Part shown: piece after piece, positions 56,557 to 64,000 of the stretch
How positions within the stretch are numbered: the first letter of the stretch is position 1
How the letters are laid out: the number at the start of each line of letters is the position of its first letter
DNA from: Sva-07 sp963828415
GTDB lineage: Bacteria; Actinomycetota; Acidimicrobiia; Acidimicrobiales; Ilumatobacteraceae
Direction: 5' to 3'
Assembly: GCA_963828415.1 (NCBI GenBank)
Contig: CAWHEI010000012.1
Span: 1,112,187-1,176,186 of the forward strand
Length of the DNA: 64,000 nt
Translations under genes and position numbers: made by a program
The notes under the pieces: model-generated
Told to the model about the DNA's origin: nothing
Seen by the model: only the letters and a program-made list of their open reading frames with translations
The model's database searches: none

Positions 56557-57129
56557 ATGGGGTCGCTGTCGGGGCCCGGCTCCCTCGTGCTGGTTCGACA
56601 TGCACGTCCCGACATGGCAGATCACCGGCCCGGGACCTGGCGGCTGGCCGACGACGCGACCGACGATGCGCGTCGAGTCGGGCTCGCCTTGCGAACCGTC
56701 GTCTCCGAACGAGCGTGCACCGTCGTCTGCAGTACCGAACCCAAGGCCGTCGAGACCGCCGTCGCGCTCGGCGTCGGCGCAGTCCGTTCCGATGAGCGCC
56801 TCCGCGAGGTCGAGCGACGCTGGTACGACGACCGGCGCGAATTCGAGGGTGCGGTTCACCGTTACCTGAGCGGTGCGGTGGTCCCCGGATGGGAGCCACT
56901 CGACGATGCGGTGGCACGGTTCGGATCCGTCATCACCGAGCTCGGCGACGACACCGTCGTGGTCTCGCACGGAACCGTCATGTCGGCATGGCTCGACCGA
57001 CAGATCCCCGACCTCGACGCAGTGGCGTTCTGGGAGGACCTCGCCATGCCCGACGCCTGGCTCGTCGACCTCCACGCCCGATCGGTCCACCGGATCGCCG
57101 TCCACGAGGGTCCCGATCAACCAGACTGA
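56557..57129 (+). CDS. Histidine phosphatase family protein
   Basis: 190 residues from ATG 56557 (MGSLSGPGSLVLVRHARPD); in-frame GTG codons shortly upstream are alternatives. The RHG-type active site LVRHARPD holds the phosphohistidine; VCSTEPKAVETAVALG, LREVERRW and the second His in VVSHGTVMSAW near residue 135 complete the fold. Phosphoglycerate-mutase-like phosphatase; substrate unknown. Five bp upstream of the next kinase gene. Confidence 0.88.
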   Translation: MGSLSGPGSLVLVRHARPDMADHRPGTWRLADDATDDARRVGLALRTVVSERACTVVCSTEPKAVETAVALGVGAVRSDERLREVERRWYDDRREFEGAVHRYLSGAVVPGWEPLDDAVARFGSVITELGDDTVVVSHGTVMSAWLDRQIPDLDAVAFWEDLAMPDAWLVDLHARSVHRIAVHEGPDQPD

Positions 57130-57134
57130 ACCGC

Positions 57135-57857
57135 ATGCCGGCAGGGCTCGACGGACACCCGTCTCCGATTCGGACGGTCGATCGAGACGCCGTACTGCGT
57201 TCCGTCGCTGATCGGGTGTGCAGCGTCGATCGGCGTCGCGTGCTCGTCGGCATCGACGGCCGATCTGGGTCGGGCAAGTCCACCTTCGCGGACGAGCTGG
57301 CAGCCCATCTCGGCCAGCGAGGACGGGAAGTGATCCGATCGACGACCGATTCGTTCCACCGGCCGCGCGCGGAGCGACTCGCGCGCGGGACGACCTCGGC
57401 CGAGGGCTACTACCTCGACTCGCACGATCTCGATCGCATCGCAACCGAGCTCCTCAGCCCGTTCCGCGAGGGGGCCGACCGCGTCCTGGTCGCCGCGTTC
57501 GACGAACCCACCGACACCGCCTGCGAGGAGATCGTCGACGTCACCGCAGACGCCGTGCTCGTGTTCGACGGCCTGTTCCTCCATCGCCCGGAGTTCGCCG
57601 CGGTCTGGGACGTCTCGATTTATCTCGACGCCGACGAACGCTGCGACACGGACTGGCTGCAGTATCTGCTGGCGGACCTTTCCGACGACGTGTCCCAGCG
57701 TGCCGTCGAGCTCGATCGTCGGCTCGCGGCAGCCCGGTGGCCGCGCTACCGACACGGTTGGGACCGCTACACCAGCGACGTCGCACCGCGCAGCCATGCC
57801 ACAGTCGTTGTCGATAACAACGACCTTGCACATCCGAGGATTCTCGAAGCGACCTGA
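57135..57857 (+). CDS. Uridine kinase-like P-loop kinase
   Basis: 240 residues from ATG 57135. Walker A VLVGIDGRSGSGKSTFADEL near residue 42, acceptor-site region STTDSFHRPRAERL, GYYLDSHDLDRI, and VLVFDGLFLHRPEF matching the uridine kinase/phosphoribulokinase family (CoaA-like clade). C-terminal YTSDVAPRSHATVVVDNND is typical of these proteins. It probably phosphorylates a nucleoside or similar small molecule. Fourth gene in a tight plus-strand run (55384-57857). Confidence 0.87.
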   Translation: MPAGLDGHPSPIRTVDRDAVLRSVADRVCSVDRRRVLVGIDGRSGSGKSTFADELAAHLGQRGREVIRSTTDSFHRPRAERLARGTTSAEGYYLDSHDLDRIATELLSPFREGADRVLVAAFDEPTDTACEEIVDVTADAVLVFDGLFLHRPEFAAVWDVSIYLDADERCDTDWLQYLLADLSDDVSQRAVELDRRLAAARWPRYRHGWDRYTSDVAPRSHATVVVDNNDLAHPRILEAT

Positions 57858-57906
57858 CCGGCGACGCCAGCACCGGGCGGCCTACGCGCCACGTGCTGTG
57901 GTCGGG

Positions 57907-58602
57907 CTACGAGATCTCGTGCCAGCCGTCGGGGAGCACCGGAGTCGCCCACGTCGGGTCGGGTCTCCAGTCGTGCCAGCGACTGTCGAACGGTGGCCGC
58001 CGATGCTCGATGTCGTCGATGGTGGCGAGCGCCTCGGCGAGGACCCGTTCTGCGAGTTCGGAGTGGAAGATCTTGCGGTGGACGATCTCGTCGAACTCCT
58101 CGCGGTCTTTCCATCTCCACGAGAGATCCGGCTCGGCGACGACATCGAGCATCAGATCCATCGCTTCGAACCCGACCCCGTTGCGACGCATCGGCCGCTG
58201 CAGATTGACGTACCAGCCCAGGTCGGAGCCGTCCGGCCGCCACGACACCAACGTGGAGTGCCAATCGCCCGGACGCAGAATCCACAGACTCGACACATCC
58301 CACACGTGTTCACCGAGTTCCCAGTCCCCGTGCACGAGATTCTCGATCGTCCGGCGATGGACATCCGATGGGTCGGAACGATGCGAAGGAGTCACCGGAA
58401 CCTTGCGGACGGTGCCGTGCGGGATCCACAGCAGTGTCCGTTCGGTGGTGTCCTCCACGACGGTCAAGGGTCGCGCCGCCCACAGACGACCACCCCAGAC
58501 TTCTTGATGGACAACCGTCTCACCGCGCTGCCACACCGACGAAGCATCGCAGACCCGACTCGGTCGACGGCCACGGACGGGCCGTTGCTCGGCGCAGCGC
58601 AT
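57907..58602 (-). CDS. DUF402 domain protein
   Basis: 231 residues from ATG 58602; the true start may be slightly downstream, as the first 25 residues are Arg-rich. TLLWIPHGTVRK, WILRPGDWHSTLVSWR, DLGWYVNLQRPMRRNGVGFEAMDLMLDVV and the Asp/Glu cluster in KDREEFDEIV match the DUF402/FomD-like barrel, whose characterised members are nucleoside-diphosphate or nucleotidyl hydrolases. Last gene of a minus-strand group with the HAD and GNAT genes. Confidence 0.85.
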   Translation of the reverse strand: MRCAEQRPVRGRRPSRVCDASSVWQRGETVVHQEVWGGRLWAARPLTVVEDTTERTLLWIPHGTVRKVPVTPSHRSDPSDVHRRTIENLVHGDWELGEHVWDVSSLWILRPGDWHSTLVSWRPDGSDLGWYVNLQRPMRRNGVGFEAMDLMLDVVAEPDLSWRWKDREEFDEIVHRKIFHSELAERVLAEALATIDDIEHRRPPFDSRWHDWRPDPTWATPVLPDGWHEIS

Positions 58603-58630
58603 CGACGGGCGTGCGCGACTTAGGTGGTGA

Positions 58631-59266
58631 CTACTGCGGAAGTCCGAGCAGCTCGGCGACGTCGTGTCGCCAGGGTTGATCTGCTGACGCGTGGACCGCA
58701 CGCCAGCCAGCTGATCGAGCCACCTCGACGTTGTGCATGACGTCGTCGACGAACACGACGCTCGAACGTTGGCCAGCGTCGAGGCCGAGGTGGTCGGATG
58801 CGATCTCGAAGAACCTCGGGTCGTGTTTCTGGCAGCCGACGTCGGCGGAGTAGACGACGGCGTCGAGTGGAACGGTCGCTCCGATTCGTCGATGGAGGTA
58901 GTCGGCGCGTCGGTGTTCCTGGTTGGTGGCGAGCACGACTCGGCATCCGGCTGCGGCGGCGCGGCGTGCGAGGTCGAACGTCTCGTCGATCGGGGCGTAG
59001 TCGGCATCGAACCAGCACGACAGCACCGACTCGACGTCCACCGTCGTGCCGATCAGTGCGAGTGCTTCACCGATGCCGTCTTCGACGCTGCGTCGGCCGT
59101 TGACGACGTCGTCCCAGCTGTTCATGAAGAACGACTCGCGGAGTTGGGCGCGTTCGATACCGAACCGGGTGGTGAGTTCGTTCGTCCAGTGACCAGCGCC
59201 ATTGCGGTCGGGGTCGAGCAGCACACCGTCGACGTCGAGGGCGAGCGTGAGGATCTGGTTGCCCAT
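58631..59266 (-). CDS. HAD-family hydrolase
   Basis: 211 residues from ATG 59266. Motif I LALDVDGVLLDPD with both Asp, motif II CRVVLATNQEHR, Lys in QKHDPRFFEIAS, and motif IV SSVVFVDDVMHNVEVARSAG. Cap type and length match HAD-IA phosphatases. The start is two bases after the GNAT stop, so the genes are co-transcribed. Substrate unknown. Confidence 0.9.
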   Translation of the reverse strand: MGNQILTLALDVDGVLLDPDRNGAGHWTNELTTRFGIERAQLRESFFMNSWDDVVNGRRSVEDGIGEALALIGTTVDVESVLSCWFDADYAPIDETFDLARRAAAAGCRVVLATNQEHRRADYLHRRIGATVPLDAVVYSADVGCQKHDPRFFEIASDHLGLDAGQRSSVVFVDDVMHNVEVARSAGWRAVHASADQPWRHDVAELLGLPQ

Positions 59267-59268
59267 GT

Positions 59269-59706
59269 TCAGGCGAGGTCCCACCAGTAGTTGACGTTGA
59301 CGAGCGGCTTGCGGTCCCCTCCCAGCGACTCGTACAACGCCTGGGCGGGCTCGTTTCGGCCGTCCGTCGACAGCCAGAACTTCGTCGAGCCGCGACGGCG
59401 AGCGAGGTTCATTGCTTCGTTGACGAGGGCAGATCCGACACCCTTTCGGCGCCAGTCTTCGTGGACGTCGAGTTCGTGGAGGTAGGTGGCGAGCCGCCCG
59501 TTGGGTGAGCGCATCTGCATGCCCCAGGCCAGCCCAACCGGGGCACCGTCGGCGTAGGCACCGAGCGCAAAGCAGTGCGACTCCCGCAGGAACGCCGCAG
59601 GCTCGTCGAGACGATCAACCTGCGCCGTCGGCGAGCCGGGGAGCACCGCTGCGAACAGCGCTACCAACTCGACTTCTTCGCCGGCGACGAGTTCACGGAT
59701 CTCCAC
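59269..59706 (-). CDS. GNAT-family N-acetyltransferase
   Basis: 145 residues from ATG 59706. LHELDVHEDWRRKGVGSALV is the acetyl-CoA binding loop (Q/R-x-x-G-x-G/A form, near residues 80-97), followed by KFWLSTDGRNEPAQALYESLGG. It resembles aminoglycoside AAC(3)-I or small GNAT enzymes; the substrate is unknown. First gene of the minus-strand GNAT-HAD pair. Confidence 0.88.
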   Translation of the reverse strand: MEIRELVAGEEVELVALFAAVLPGSPTAQVDRLDEPAAFLRESHCFALGAYADGAPVGLAWGMQMRSPNGRLATYLHELDVHEDWRRKGVGSALVNEAMNLARRRGSTKFWLSTDGRNEPAQALYESLGGDRKPLVNVNYWWDLA

Positions 59707-59887
59707 CGGCCAAGTATGACCACGCCCGGATGAACGTCGTGGTGCTCAACGGCGTCGGGCCACGAAGACGTACTCGCAACTGTGACTGGGATTATGCGCC
59801 CTCGATCGGCCGCCAGAGACCGCACAGTTCGCCGGTACGCGAGCGCTCCGTCGATGGAATCGGTTGAGCGAAGTGTGCGACCAGATA

Positions 59888-59919
59888 TGAGTCTTGACTC
59901 ATGATGAGTGAGAGCTCAT
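59888..59919. promoter_or_regulatory. Probable toxin-antitoxin operator
   Basis: TGAGTC-TT-GACTCA (59888-59901) is a perfect 6-bp-arm inverted repeat. Next to it, ATGAG-TGAGAG-CTCAT (59904-59919) is a second one. They share TGAG/CTCA half-sites and cover the start region of the toxin gene, as expected for autoregulation by a toxin-antitoxin complex. Confidence 0.6.
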
Positions 59920-60285
59920 ACTGGTGAGGTGTGGGAGGTCGAGGTCACCGACGAGTTCGTCGACTGGTGGTCGACACTGACCATCGAACAACAAGAGGCG
60001 GTCACCGATCGAGTCGACGTGCTTGCCGAGCGAGGACCAGACCTCGGTCGTCCGATCGTCGACAGAATCCATGCCTCGCGACATCAGTCGATGAAGGAAC
60101 TCAGAGCGGCCCAGGGCGGTGCACTCCGGGTGCTGTTCAGCTTCGATCCACGTCGCCAAGCGATCCTGCTGCTCGGCGGTGACAAAACGGGCCAGTGGAA
60201 TGACTGGTACGAGTGGGCAGTGCCGCTCGCCGATGACCTGTACGACCGCTACCTCGACGAACTCCGAAATGAAGGACTGATCTGA
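59908..60285 (+). CDS. RelE/HigB-family toxin
   Basis: 125 residues if started at GTG 59908; GTG 59929 (118 residues, VWEVEVTDEFVDWW) is equally possible and is where homology to the family begins. LTIEQQEAVTDRVDVLAERG, KELRAAQGGALRVLFSFDPRR and AILLLGGDKTGQWNDWYEWA follow the HigB/phage-derived Gp49-like toxin pattern (ribosome-dependent mRNA interferase). The stop overlaps the antitoxin start by one base; toxin-first order is typical of HigBA. Confidence 0.87.
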   Translation: MRAHTGEVWEVEVTDEFVDWWSTLTIEQQEAVTDRVDVLAERGPDLGRPIVDRIHASRHQSMKELRAAQGGALRVLFSFDPRRQAILLLGGDKTGQWNDWYEWAVPLADDLYDRYLDELRNEGLI

Positions 60286-60614
60286 TGGCCAGAACCAAAT
60301 TCTCCGAACTCCGTGGCCAAGTCGTCGCCCGCCCCGGTGCGACCGAACGTCTCGCAGAGCTTCGCCGCGACACGCTCGAGGAGATCCGGCTGTACGAACT
60401 CCGTCACGGTGAGGCAATCAGCCAGGCAGAATTGGCCGGTCGACTCGACGTGACCCAGGGTGCGATCTCCAAGCTTGAGCACTCCGAGGACGTTCGCGTT
60501 TCGACGCTTCGCCAGTACCTCGAAGCCCTCGGTGCACGCCTCGAACTCGTCGCCGTGTTCGATGACGACGATCGACGAGTTCCGGTGCATCTCGGCAAGG
60601 ACTCCGCTGCCTGA
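60285..60614 (+). CDS. HigA-type antitoxin (XRE-family helix-turn-helix)
   Basis: 109 residues from ATG 60285. XRE helix-turn-helix ISQAELAGRLDVTQGAISKLEHSEDVRVSTLRQYL around residues 45-80, then GARLELVAVFDDDDRRVPV. It neutralises the upstream toxin and represses the operon through the inverted repeats at 59888-59919. One-base overlap (TGATG) with the toxin gene secures coupling. Confidence 0.9.
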   Translation: MARTKFSELRGQVVARPGATERLAELRRDTLEEIRLYELRHGEAISQAELAGRLDVTQGAISKLEHSEDVRVSTLRQYLEALGARLELVAVFDDDDRRVPVHLGKDSAA

Positions 60615-60870
60615 ATCATCCGTGCTGATACCGGGCACTTCGGCCGCACGGTACGCCGGCGATGCGGCGCGGGCGAGAGCGTTTCGCGAGGGGATTATCG
60701 CTCGCGTAGTGGTGCCTCCGGGCACGGACTCGAGTGCCGTCGAGCCGTTGATAAGTTTGCTGACATCGGTATTGACAGCGCGGCCGACGGTCCGTACGGT
60801 TCGCTCGCATTCAGCGAGCGGGCGACTGCGGGCTGCGGTGTCTGTCGGGTCGTTGAGGTTGGGGGATGTC

Positions 60871-61035
60871 ATGGTGGCGTGGGGTGCCGGTCTCCTCGTC
60901 AGCGTTCTGGCCATCGTTATAGGCGTATGGTGCTACTTCCGACCGGACAAGAACGGGAGGACGACAGCGCTCCCGCTGATCTACGCCGGAATCATCGTGG
61001 TGATCTGGATCATCTACCTACTCGGTTGGACATAG
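60871..61035 (+). CDS. Small membrane protein
   Basis: 54 residues from ATG 60871 (GGGGG just upstream). Two helices: WGAGLLVSVLAIVIGVWCYF and LPLIYAGIIVVIWIIYLLG, linked by a short charged loop RPDKNGRTT. No named family. An in-frame longer frame upstream is not membrane-like and I do not support it. The preceding 255 bp (60615-60870) hold nothing else I recognise. Confidence 0.55.
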   Translation: MVAWGAGLLVSVLAIVIGVWCYFRPDKNGRTTALPLIYAGIIVVIWIIYLLGWT

Positions 61036-61351
61036 AATCGGGGGCCCGGTGTGGACCCACCGGCTGAGCTGGTCGACGCGTGGCAAACAAGGTCGAAGCG
61101 GGTCGCTCACCCGGGCACACCTTGGCGGCTGGCAATTGGCCATCGGCGTCGAAACAGGCGTGGGGTGCCGACCACGCCCGACGAGCGTGAGATTGCGCCG
61201 CGAGGGACGCCCGATAACGCGCCGCACAATCCCGGCCCACCCGTGATCCGGGCCACTCGAGTGCGTCCCAAGCAGCGCACTCGGTAATCACTGTCTTCAA
61301 CCCGGCGGTCGAGGGGCGTCCGCGATCTGAGGGGTCTGGAGATCGACGCCG
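61036..61351. other. Intergenic region without a recognised gene
   Basis: About 316 bp with overlapping short frames on both strands, none with a plausible start, ribosome site or recognisable motif. I see no hairpin or repeat. Confidence 0.5.
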
Positions 61352-61750
61352 CTACTCGCCGTGAACGAACAAGCAGAAGGGGTGGCCTGCTGGATCGAGC
61401 ATGATGCGAAGACGCGTGCGGTCGCGTTCCGCGGGCTGATGCAACGCTTCGGTGCCCCCACATTCGAGAACCACTCGAACGGCCGCGTCGAGGTCGGTCA
61501 CGAGGACTTCGAAGTGCATCATCTTCGACTGCAGTCCGGGCTGCTCGGGCCAGACCGGTGGCTCGTAGGCGTCCTCTGCCTGGATGTTCAGGCTGATGCC
61601 GCCCTGAGGATTGCGAACCTGCAACCAACCGGCGCCATCGCGAGCTGTGACTTCCCAGCCGAGCAGCCGCGAGTAGAACGCGCCGAGCACTTCGGCGTCG
61701 GAGCAGTCGATTGTGAGCGTCGTCCAATGGATCAATGGCGTCGCGGTCAT
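61352..61750 (-). CDS. VOC-family (glyoxalase/bleomycin resistance-like) protein
   Basis: 132 residues from ATG 61750. LIHWTTLTIDCSDAEVLGAFYSRLLGWEV and MMHFEVLVTDLDAAVRVVLECGG are the two beta-alpha-beta-beta-beta modules; LRIMLDPAGHPFCLFVHGE is the usual ending. Possible metal ligands are His8, His77 region and Glu. Typical small actinobacterial VOC protein; substrate unknown. Confidence 0.9.
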   Translation of the reverse strand: MTATPLIHWTTLTIDCSDAEVLGAFYSRLLGWEVTARDGAGWLQVRNPQGGISLNIQAEDAYEPPVWPEQPGLQSKMMHFEVLVTDLDAAVRVVLECGGTEALHQPAERDRTRLRIMLDPAGHPFCLFVHGE

Positions 61751-61840
61751 GACCTCAGTCTCGCGCCGACGGATTCGTCACCGGTTCGATGGGCGTTTCG
61801 GTGTACTGCCCCTGAGCCGGCTGACAGAGGTTCTGTGCGA

Positions 61841-62032
61841 TCAGCGCAGGATCGCGACGACAACGGCAGCGAACGCTGTCACGAGCCCGGCCTGGAACAG
61901 CAGCCGAAGACGTCGCGATCCGATCCATCGCAAGATCGGTCCTGGCGGCCGGAACGGCGAGTCGTTGCTGTAGAGAGCTGGCCGCCGGATCAATTCGTCG
62001 AAGCGCGGTGGCTCGGGCCGGATGCCGTACAC
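61841..62032 (-). CDS. Possible small tail-anchored membrane protein
   Basis: 63 residues if started at GTG 62032; the frame stays open to 62146. VYGIRPEPPRFDELIRRPAL, then a basic stretch and a C-terminal helix LLFQAGLVTAFAAVVVAIL just before the stop. Codon use looks like neighbouring genes. No family known; start uncertain. It sits divergently next to the AlbA_2 gene. Confidence 0.4.
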   Translation of the reverse strand: MYGIRPEPPRFDELIRRPALYSNDSPFRPPGPILRWIGSRRLRLLFQAGLVTAFAAVVVAILR

Positions 62033-62151
62033 GTGGCCGTCCGCATCATCGTCATCGACAGTGCGGCTGTGTTCGAGACGTGGATGCCTACTTTGAGATT
62101 GTTTGGCGAAGCTCTGACATTCAGGATCTCGCCAAACTAGGATCAAAGCCG

Positions 62152-63906
62152 ATGGATCAGGACATCGAGTTGCAGATCGGCCGCGTCATTGATGGCGCTA
62201 CCGCCGCGGACGTCGAGTCGTACACGCTCGACTTCAAGGAGGTAGGCAACTCATCGAACACGGAGAAGCTGCTGGTCGATGCTGCGATCTGCTTCGCCAA
62301 TGCCGAGGGTGGAACCATCGTGATCGGCGTCGACGACGATGCTGCCGGAGTGGAAGCGCTCGTCGGCACCGATCTTGATGTCCAGACGGTTCAGCGTCGG
62401 GTCTACGAACTCACACGTCCTGCACTTCTGGTGAAGGCCGAGGAGATCTGGATCGAGGGCTCGCGGTTAGTCATTCTGACGGTGCCTCGCAGCTTCGAAA
62501 TCCACGCCGATACGCAAGGTCGGGCCAAACGTCGAGTGGGCACCGACTGTCTACCGATGAGCCCCCAAGATCAGGCGGCTCTGAGAGAGGAGCGGCGAGG
62601 GGTCGACTGGTCGGCCGAGCTCGCCGGCTCGTCAATCACGGACCTCGTCCCAGCGGCACTCGACGCAGCGCGGCGACGGCTTCGCCAGGGGTCGGATCAG
62701 ATGAGTGAGCTCGCGAAGCTGTCCGATCTCGAAATGCTTCGCGGGCTCGGGGTCGTTGACGAACAGGATCGGCTGTTGCGCGCCGGCGAGGTGCTGTTCT
62801 GCAACCGTGCCGACGGGTCACCTTGGATCGTCTATCAACACCGTTCGACACCGGGCGGTGAAGCAACGATCGTCGAGCGACTCAGCGGTCCTCTACTCCT
62901 CGCGCTCGACCAACTCATCGAACTTTCGTGGGCACGGCGACATGTGACGCCACTGAATCTTCCTGACGGTAGTCAGATCGAGATCGCAGACTTCCCCCAG
63001 GCAGCGATCCGCGAGGTCATCGCAAACGCCGTTCTCCACCGCGAGTTCAGACTCGACGCTCCCGTCGCCATCGAACACTCATCAAGCGCATTCGTCGTCG
63101 AGTCGCCCGGGCCTCTGGTCGCCGGCGTGAACGAGCACAACATCCTCACACACCCTTCGAAGCCGAGAAACCGCTGCCTCTTCCAGGCAGCCCGCAAGCT
63201 GCGCATCGCCGAGGAGACCGGCCGAGGAGTCGATCGGATGTACAGGGAGCTCATTCGCTCTGGCCACGACACGCCGTCGATCCAACAGAGAGTCGACACC
63301 ACGCGAGTGGCATTCGTCGGTGGGGCACCTCGAACTCAGGTCGTGCGCTATGTCGAGCATCTCGGTGAGGCCGAGAAGGAAGACGTGGACACGCTCTTGG
63401 TGATCTTCACGTTGCTCACGACTCGGACCATTGTCGCTTCAGACTTGGCGTCGATCATCCAGAAGAGCGAGGCAGAGGCCGAAGCAGTTCTGCAACGGCT
63501 CGCTCAAGACGTTCCCGGAATCCTCGAGGCAACGCGCGAGTCGGCGCGTCTGAAGCGATCGGAGTATCGCCTTCGAGCTTCGACTCTCGGTGCGCTGGGA
63601 AGTGCTGTCGGGTATCACCGGCGGACGATTGACGACACCGATCGAAAGGTGATCGCGCACATCACCGAGTACGGCCGCATCAGCAATCGCACTCTGCAGA
63701 ACCTCTTCGACGTCGACGTCTATCGGGCCCGCGATCTGCTTCGCGACCTCCAGGAACGAGACATCATCGTCAAGGTCTCCAAACAACAACGGGGGACCGC
63801 AGTCGAGTACGGACCCGGACCGAAGTTCCCAAGGGGGAGGGCGCAGAGACGACGGCCGGACGCTGACGACGCCGACAATTCCCCCGATGACACGCTCTTC
63901 AGCTGA
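62152..63906 (+). CDS. AlbA_2/Schlafen-type DNA-binding ATPase-like protein
   Basis: 584 residues from ATG 62152. N-terminal AlbA_2 (divergent AAA_4) domain: SYTLDFKEVGNSSNTEKLLVD, CFANAEGGTIVIGVDDDAAGV, typical of Schlafen-related putative DNA-binding proteins. The middle has a GHKL-like ATP-binding region IREVIANAVLHREFRLD and EETGRGVDRMYRELIRSG. The C-terminus contains winged-helix-like segments (VIAHITEYGRISNRTLQNLFD). Such proteins are common in mobile islands and act as regulators or in defence; the role here is unknown. It lies at the right end of the visible element, before the repeats. Confidence 0.87.
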   Translation: MDQDIELQIGRVIDGATAADVESYTLDFKEVGNSSNTEKLLVDAAICFANAEGGTIVIGVDDDAAGVEALVGTDLDVQTVQRRVYELTRPALLVKAEEIWIEGSRLVILTVPRSFEIHADTQGRAKRRVGTDCLPMSPQDQAALREERRGVDWSAELAGSSITDLVPAALDAARRRLRQGSDQMSELAKLSDLEMLRGLGVVDEQDRLLRAGEVLFCNRADGSPWIVYQHRSTPGGEATIVERLSGPLLLALDQLIELSWARRHVTPLNLPDGSQIEIADFPQAAIREVIANAVLHREFRLDAPVAIEHSSSAFVVESPGPLVAGVNEHNILTHPSKPRNRCLFQAARKLRIAEETGRGVDRMYRELIRSGHDTPSIQQRVDTTRVAFVGGAPRTQVVRYVEHLGEAEKEDVDTLLVIFTLLTTRTIVASDLASIIQKSEAEAEAVLQRLAQDVPGILEATRESARLKRSEYRLRASTLGALGSAVGYHRRTIDDTDRKVIAHITEYGRISNRTLQNLFDVDVYRARDLLRDLQERDIIVKVSKQQRGTAVEYGPGPKFPRGRAQRRRPDADDADNSPDDTLFS

Positions 63907-63921
63907 CGCTCACCGCACAAC

Positions 63922-63945
63922 CGGTTAGACAAACCGTTAGATAAA
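63922..63945 (+). repeat. 12-bp tandem repeat, right copy
   Basis: CGGTTAGACAAA followed by CCGTTAGATAAA, 16 bp after the AlbA_2 stop codon. Same unit and orientation as at 54816-54837. Confidence 0.6.
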
Positions 63946-63960
63946 CGGGTGGGGACGCGA

Positions 63961-63998
63961 GAAAGCCCTGGCGGATGTTGCCATCTACCAGGGCTTTC
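63961..63998 (+). terminator. Strong stem-loop after the AlbA_2 gene
   Basis: GAAAGCCCTGG (63961-63971) pairs perfectly with CCAGGGCTTTC (63988-63998), an 11-bp stem with a 16-nt loop, 55 bp after the stop. Possibly a terminator; the right arm lies inside the 21-bp direct repeat, so it may instead belong to a recombination site. The T-tract region is outside the window. Confidence 0.5.
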
Positions 63999-63999
63999 G
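63979..63999 (+). repeat. 21-bp direct repeat, right copy
   Basis: TGCCATCTACCAGGGCTTTCG, one mismatch to 54743-54763. It is the right arm of the stem-loop at 63961-63998; the left copy lacks the matching left arm. Confidence 0.65.
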
Positions 64000-64000
64000 T

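Noticed and set aside
60615..60870. Extended coding region upstream of the small membrane gene
   Set aside because: The open frame has no membrane or domain pattern and overlaps the antitoxin gene; a start at 60871 suffices.
1..64000. CRISPR array, rRNA genes, insertion sequences, biosynthetic cluster
   Set aside because: No spaced short repeats, rRNA segments, transposase genes or PKS/NRPS domains were seen on either strand.

Overview
The window is high-GC, gene-dense DNA that reads as the chromosome of a high-GC actinobacterium. GTG starts are common, stop/start overlaps (ATGA, GTGA) are frequent, and the gene families are actinobacterial (SARP and MalT-like LuxR regulators, TIGR03086/DinB-like proteins, WYL regulators, DUF3024, YHYH-domain lipoproteins). 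An Acidimicrobiia or Ilumatobacter-like host is my inference; no rRNA or marker gene is present to prove it.

Layout. 1-2.5 kb (-): two YHYH-domain lipoproteins, then a secreted protein cut by the left edge. 2.6-5.4 kb (+): SPFH protein, double zinc-ribbon protein and a small membrane protein, ending at a bidirectional terminator. 5.6-9.8 kb (-): GNAT, long-chain acyl-CoA synthetase, SDR and fdhD. 9.9-14.4 kb (+): a formate dehydrogenase operon whose catalytic gene carries an in-frame TGA, read here as selenocysteine, with a SECIS-like hairpin. The alpha subunit is split: the catalytic part is encoded first and its N-terminal Fe-S part last, with a NuoE-NuoF fusion between. 14.4-20.7 kb: a TIGR03086 protein, a SARP/AAA regulator, a hemerythrin protein and a membrane-anchored hydrolase. 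20.95-28.4 kb (+): a secreted protein of about 2,480 residues (beta-rich repeats, Calx-beta, HAF repeats, lipase, PD40, PKD). 28.5-36.6 kb: MarR regulator, two small-molecule kinases, acyl-CoA dehydrogenase, DinB protein and a giant LuxR regulator.

37.3-52.8 kb is the most striking part. The same module occurs three times: a divergently transcribed MalT-like LuxR ATPase facing an operon that starts with a small (71-94 residue) protein of one family. In each case the stop codon of the small gene overlaps the start of the next gene as ATGA, and membrane or NAD(P)-dependent redox genes follow. In modules A and B the 112-bp divergent intergenic regions carry the same palindrome at exactly the same distance from both start codons. 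A WYL regulator/epoxide hydrolase pair with its own palindrome lies between modules B and C.

54.65 kb to the right edge looks like the left part of an integrated segment. It begins at a 47-bp 3' fragment of a tRNA-Met gene; a 21-bp direct repeat and 12-bp tandem repeats recur at both ends of the visible part. Cargo includes small metabolic and repair-like enzymes, a HigBA-type toxin-antitoxin pair and an AlbA_2/Schlafen-type protein. No integrase is in view.

Quality note: seven genes are interrupted by 14 apparent frameshifts, and every one corresponds to one extra base. This uniform direction points to sequence error more than to gene decay. Coordinates for those genes are given across the frameshifts.
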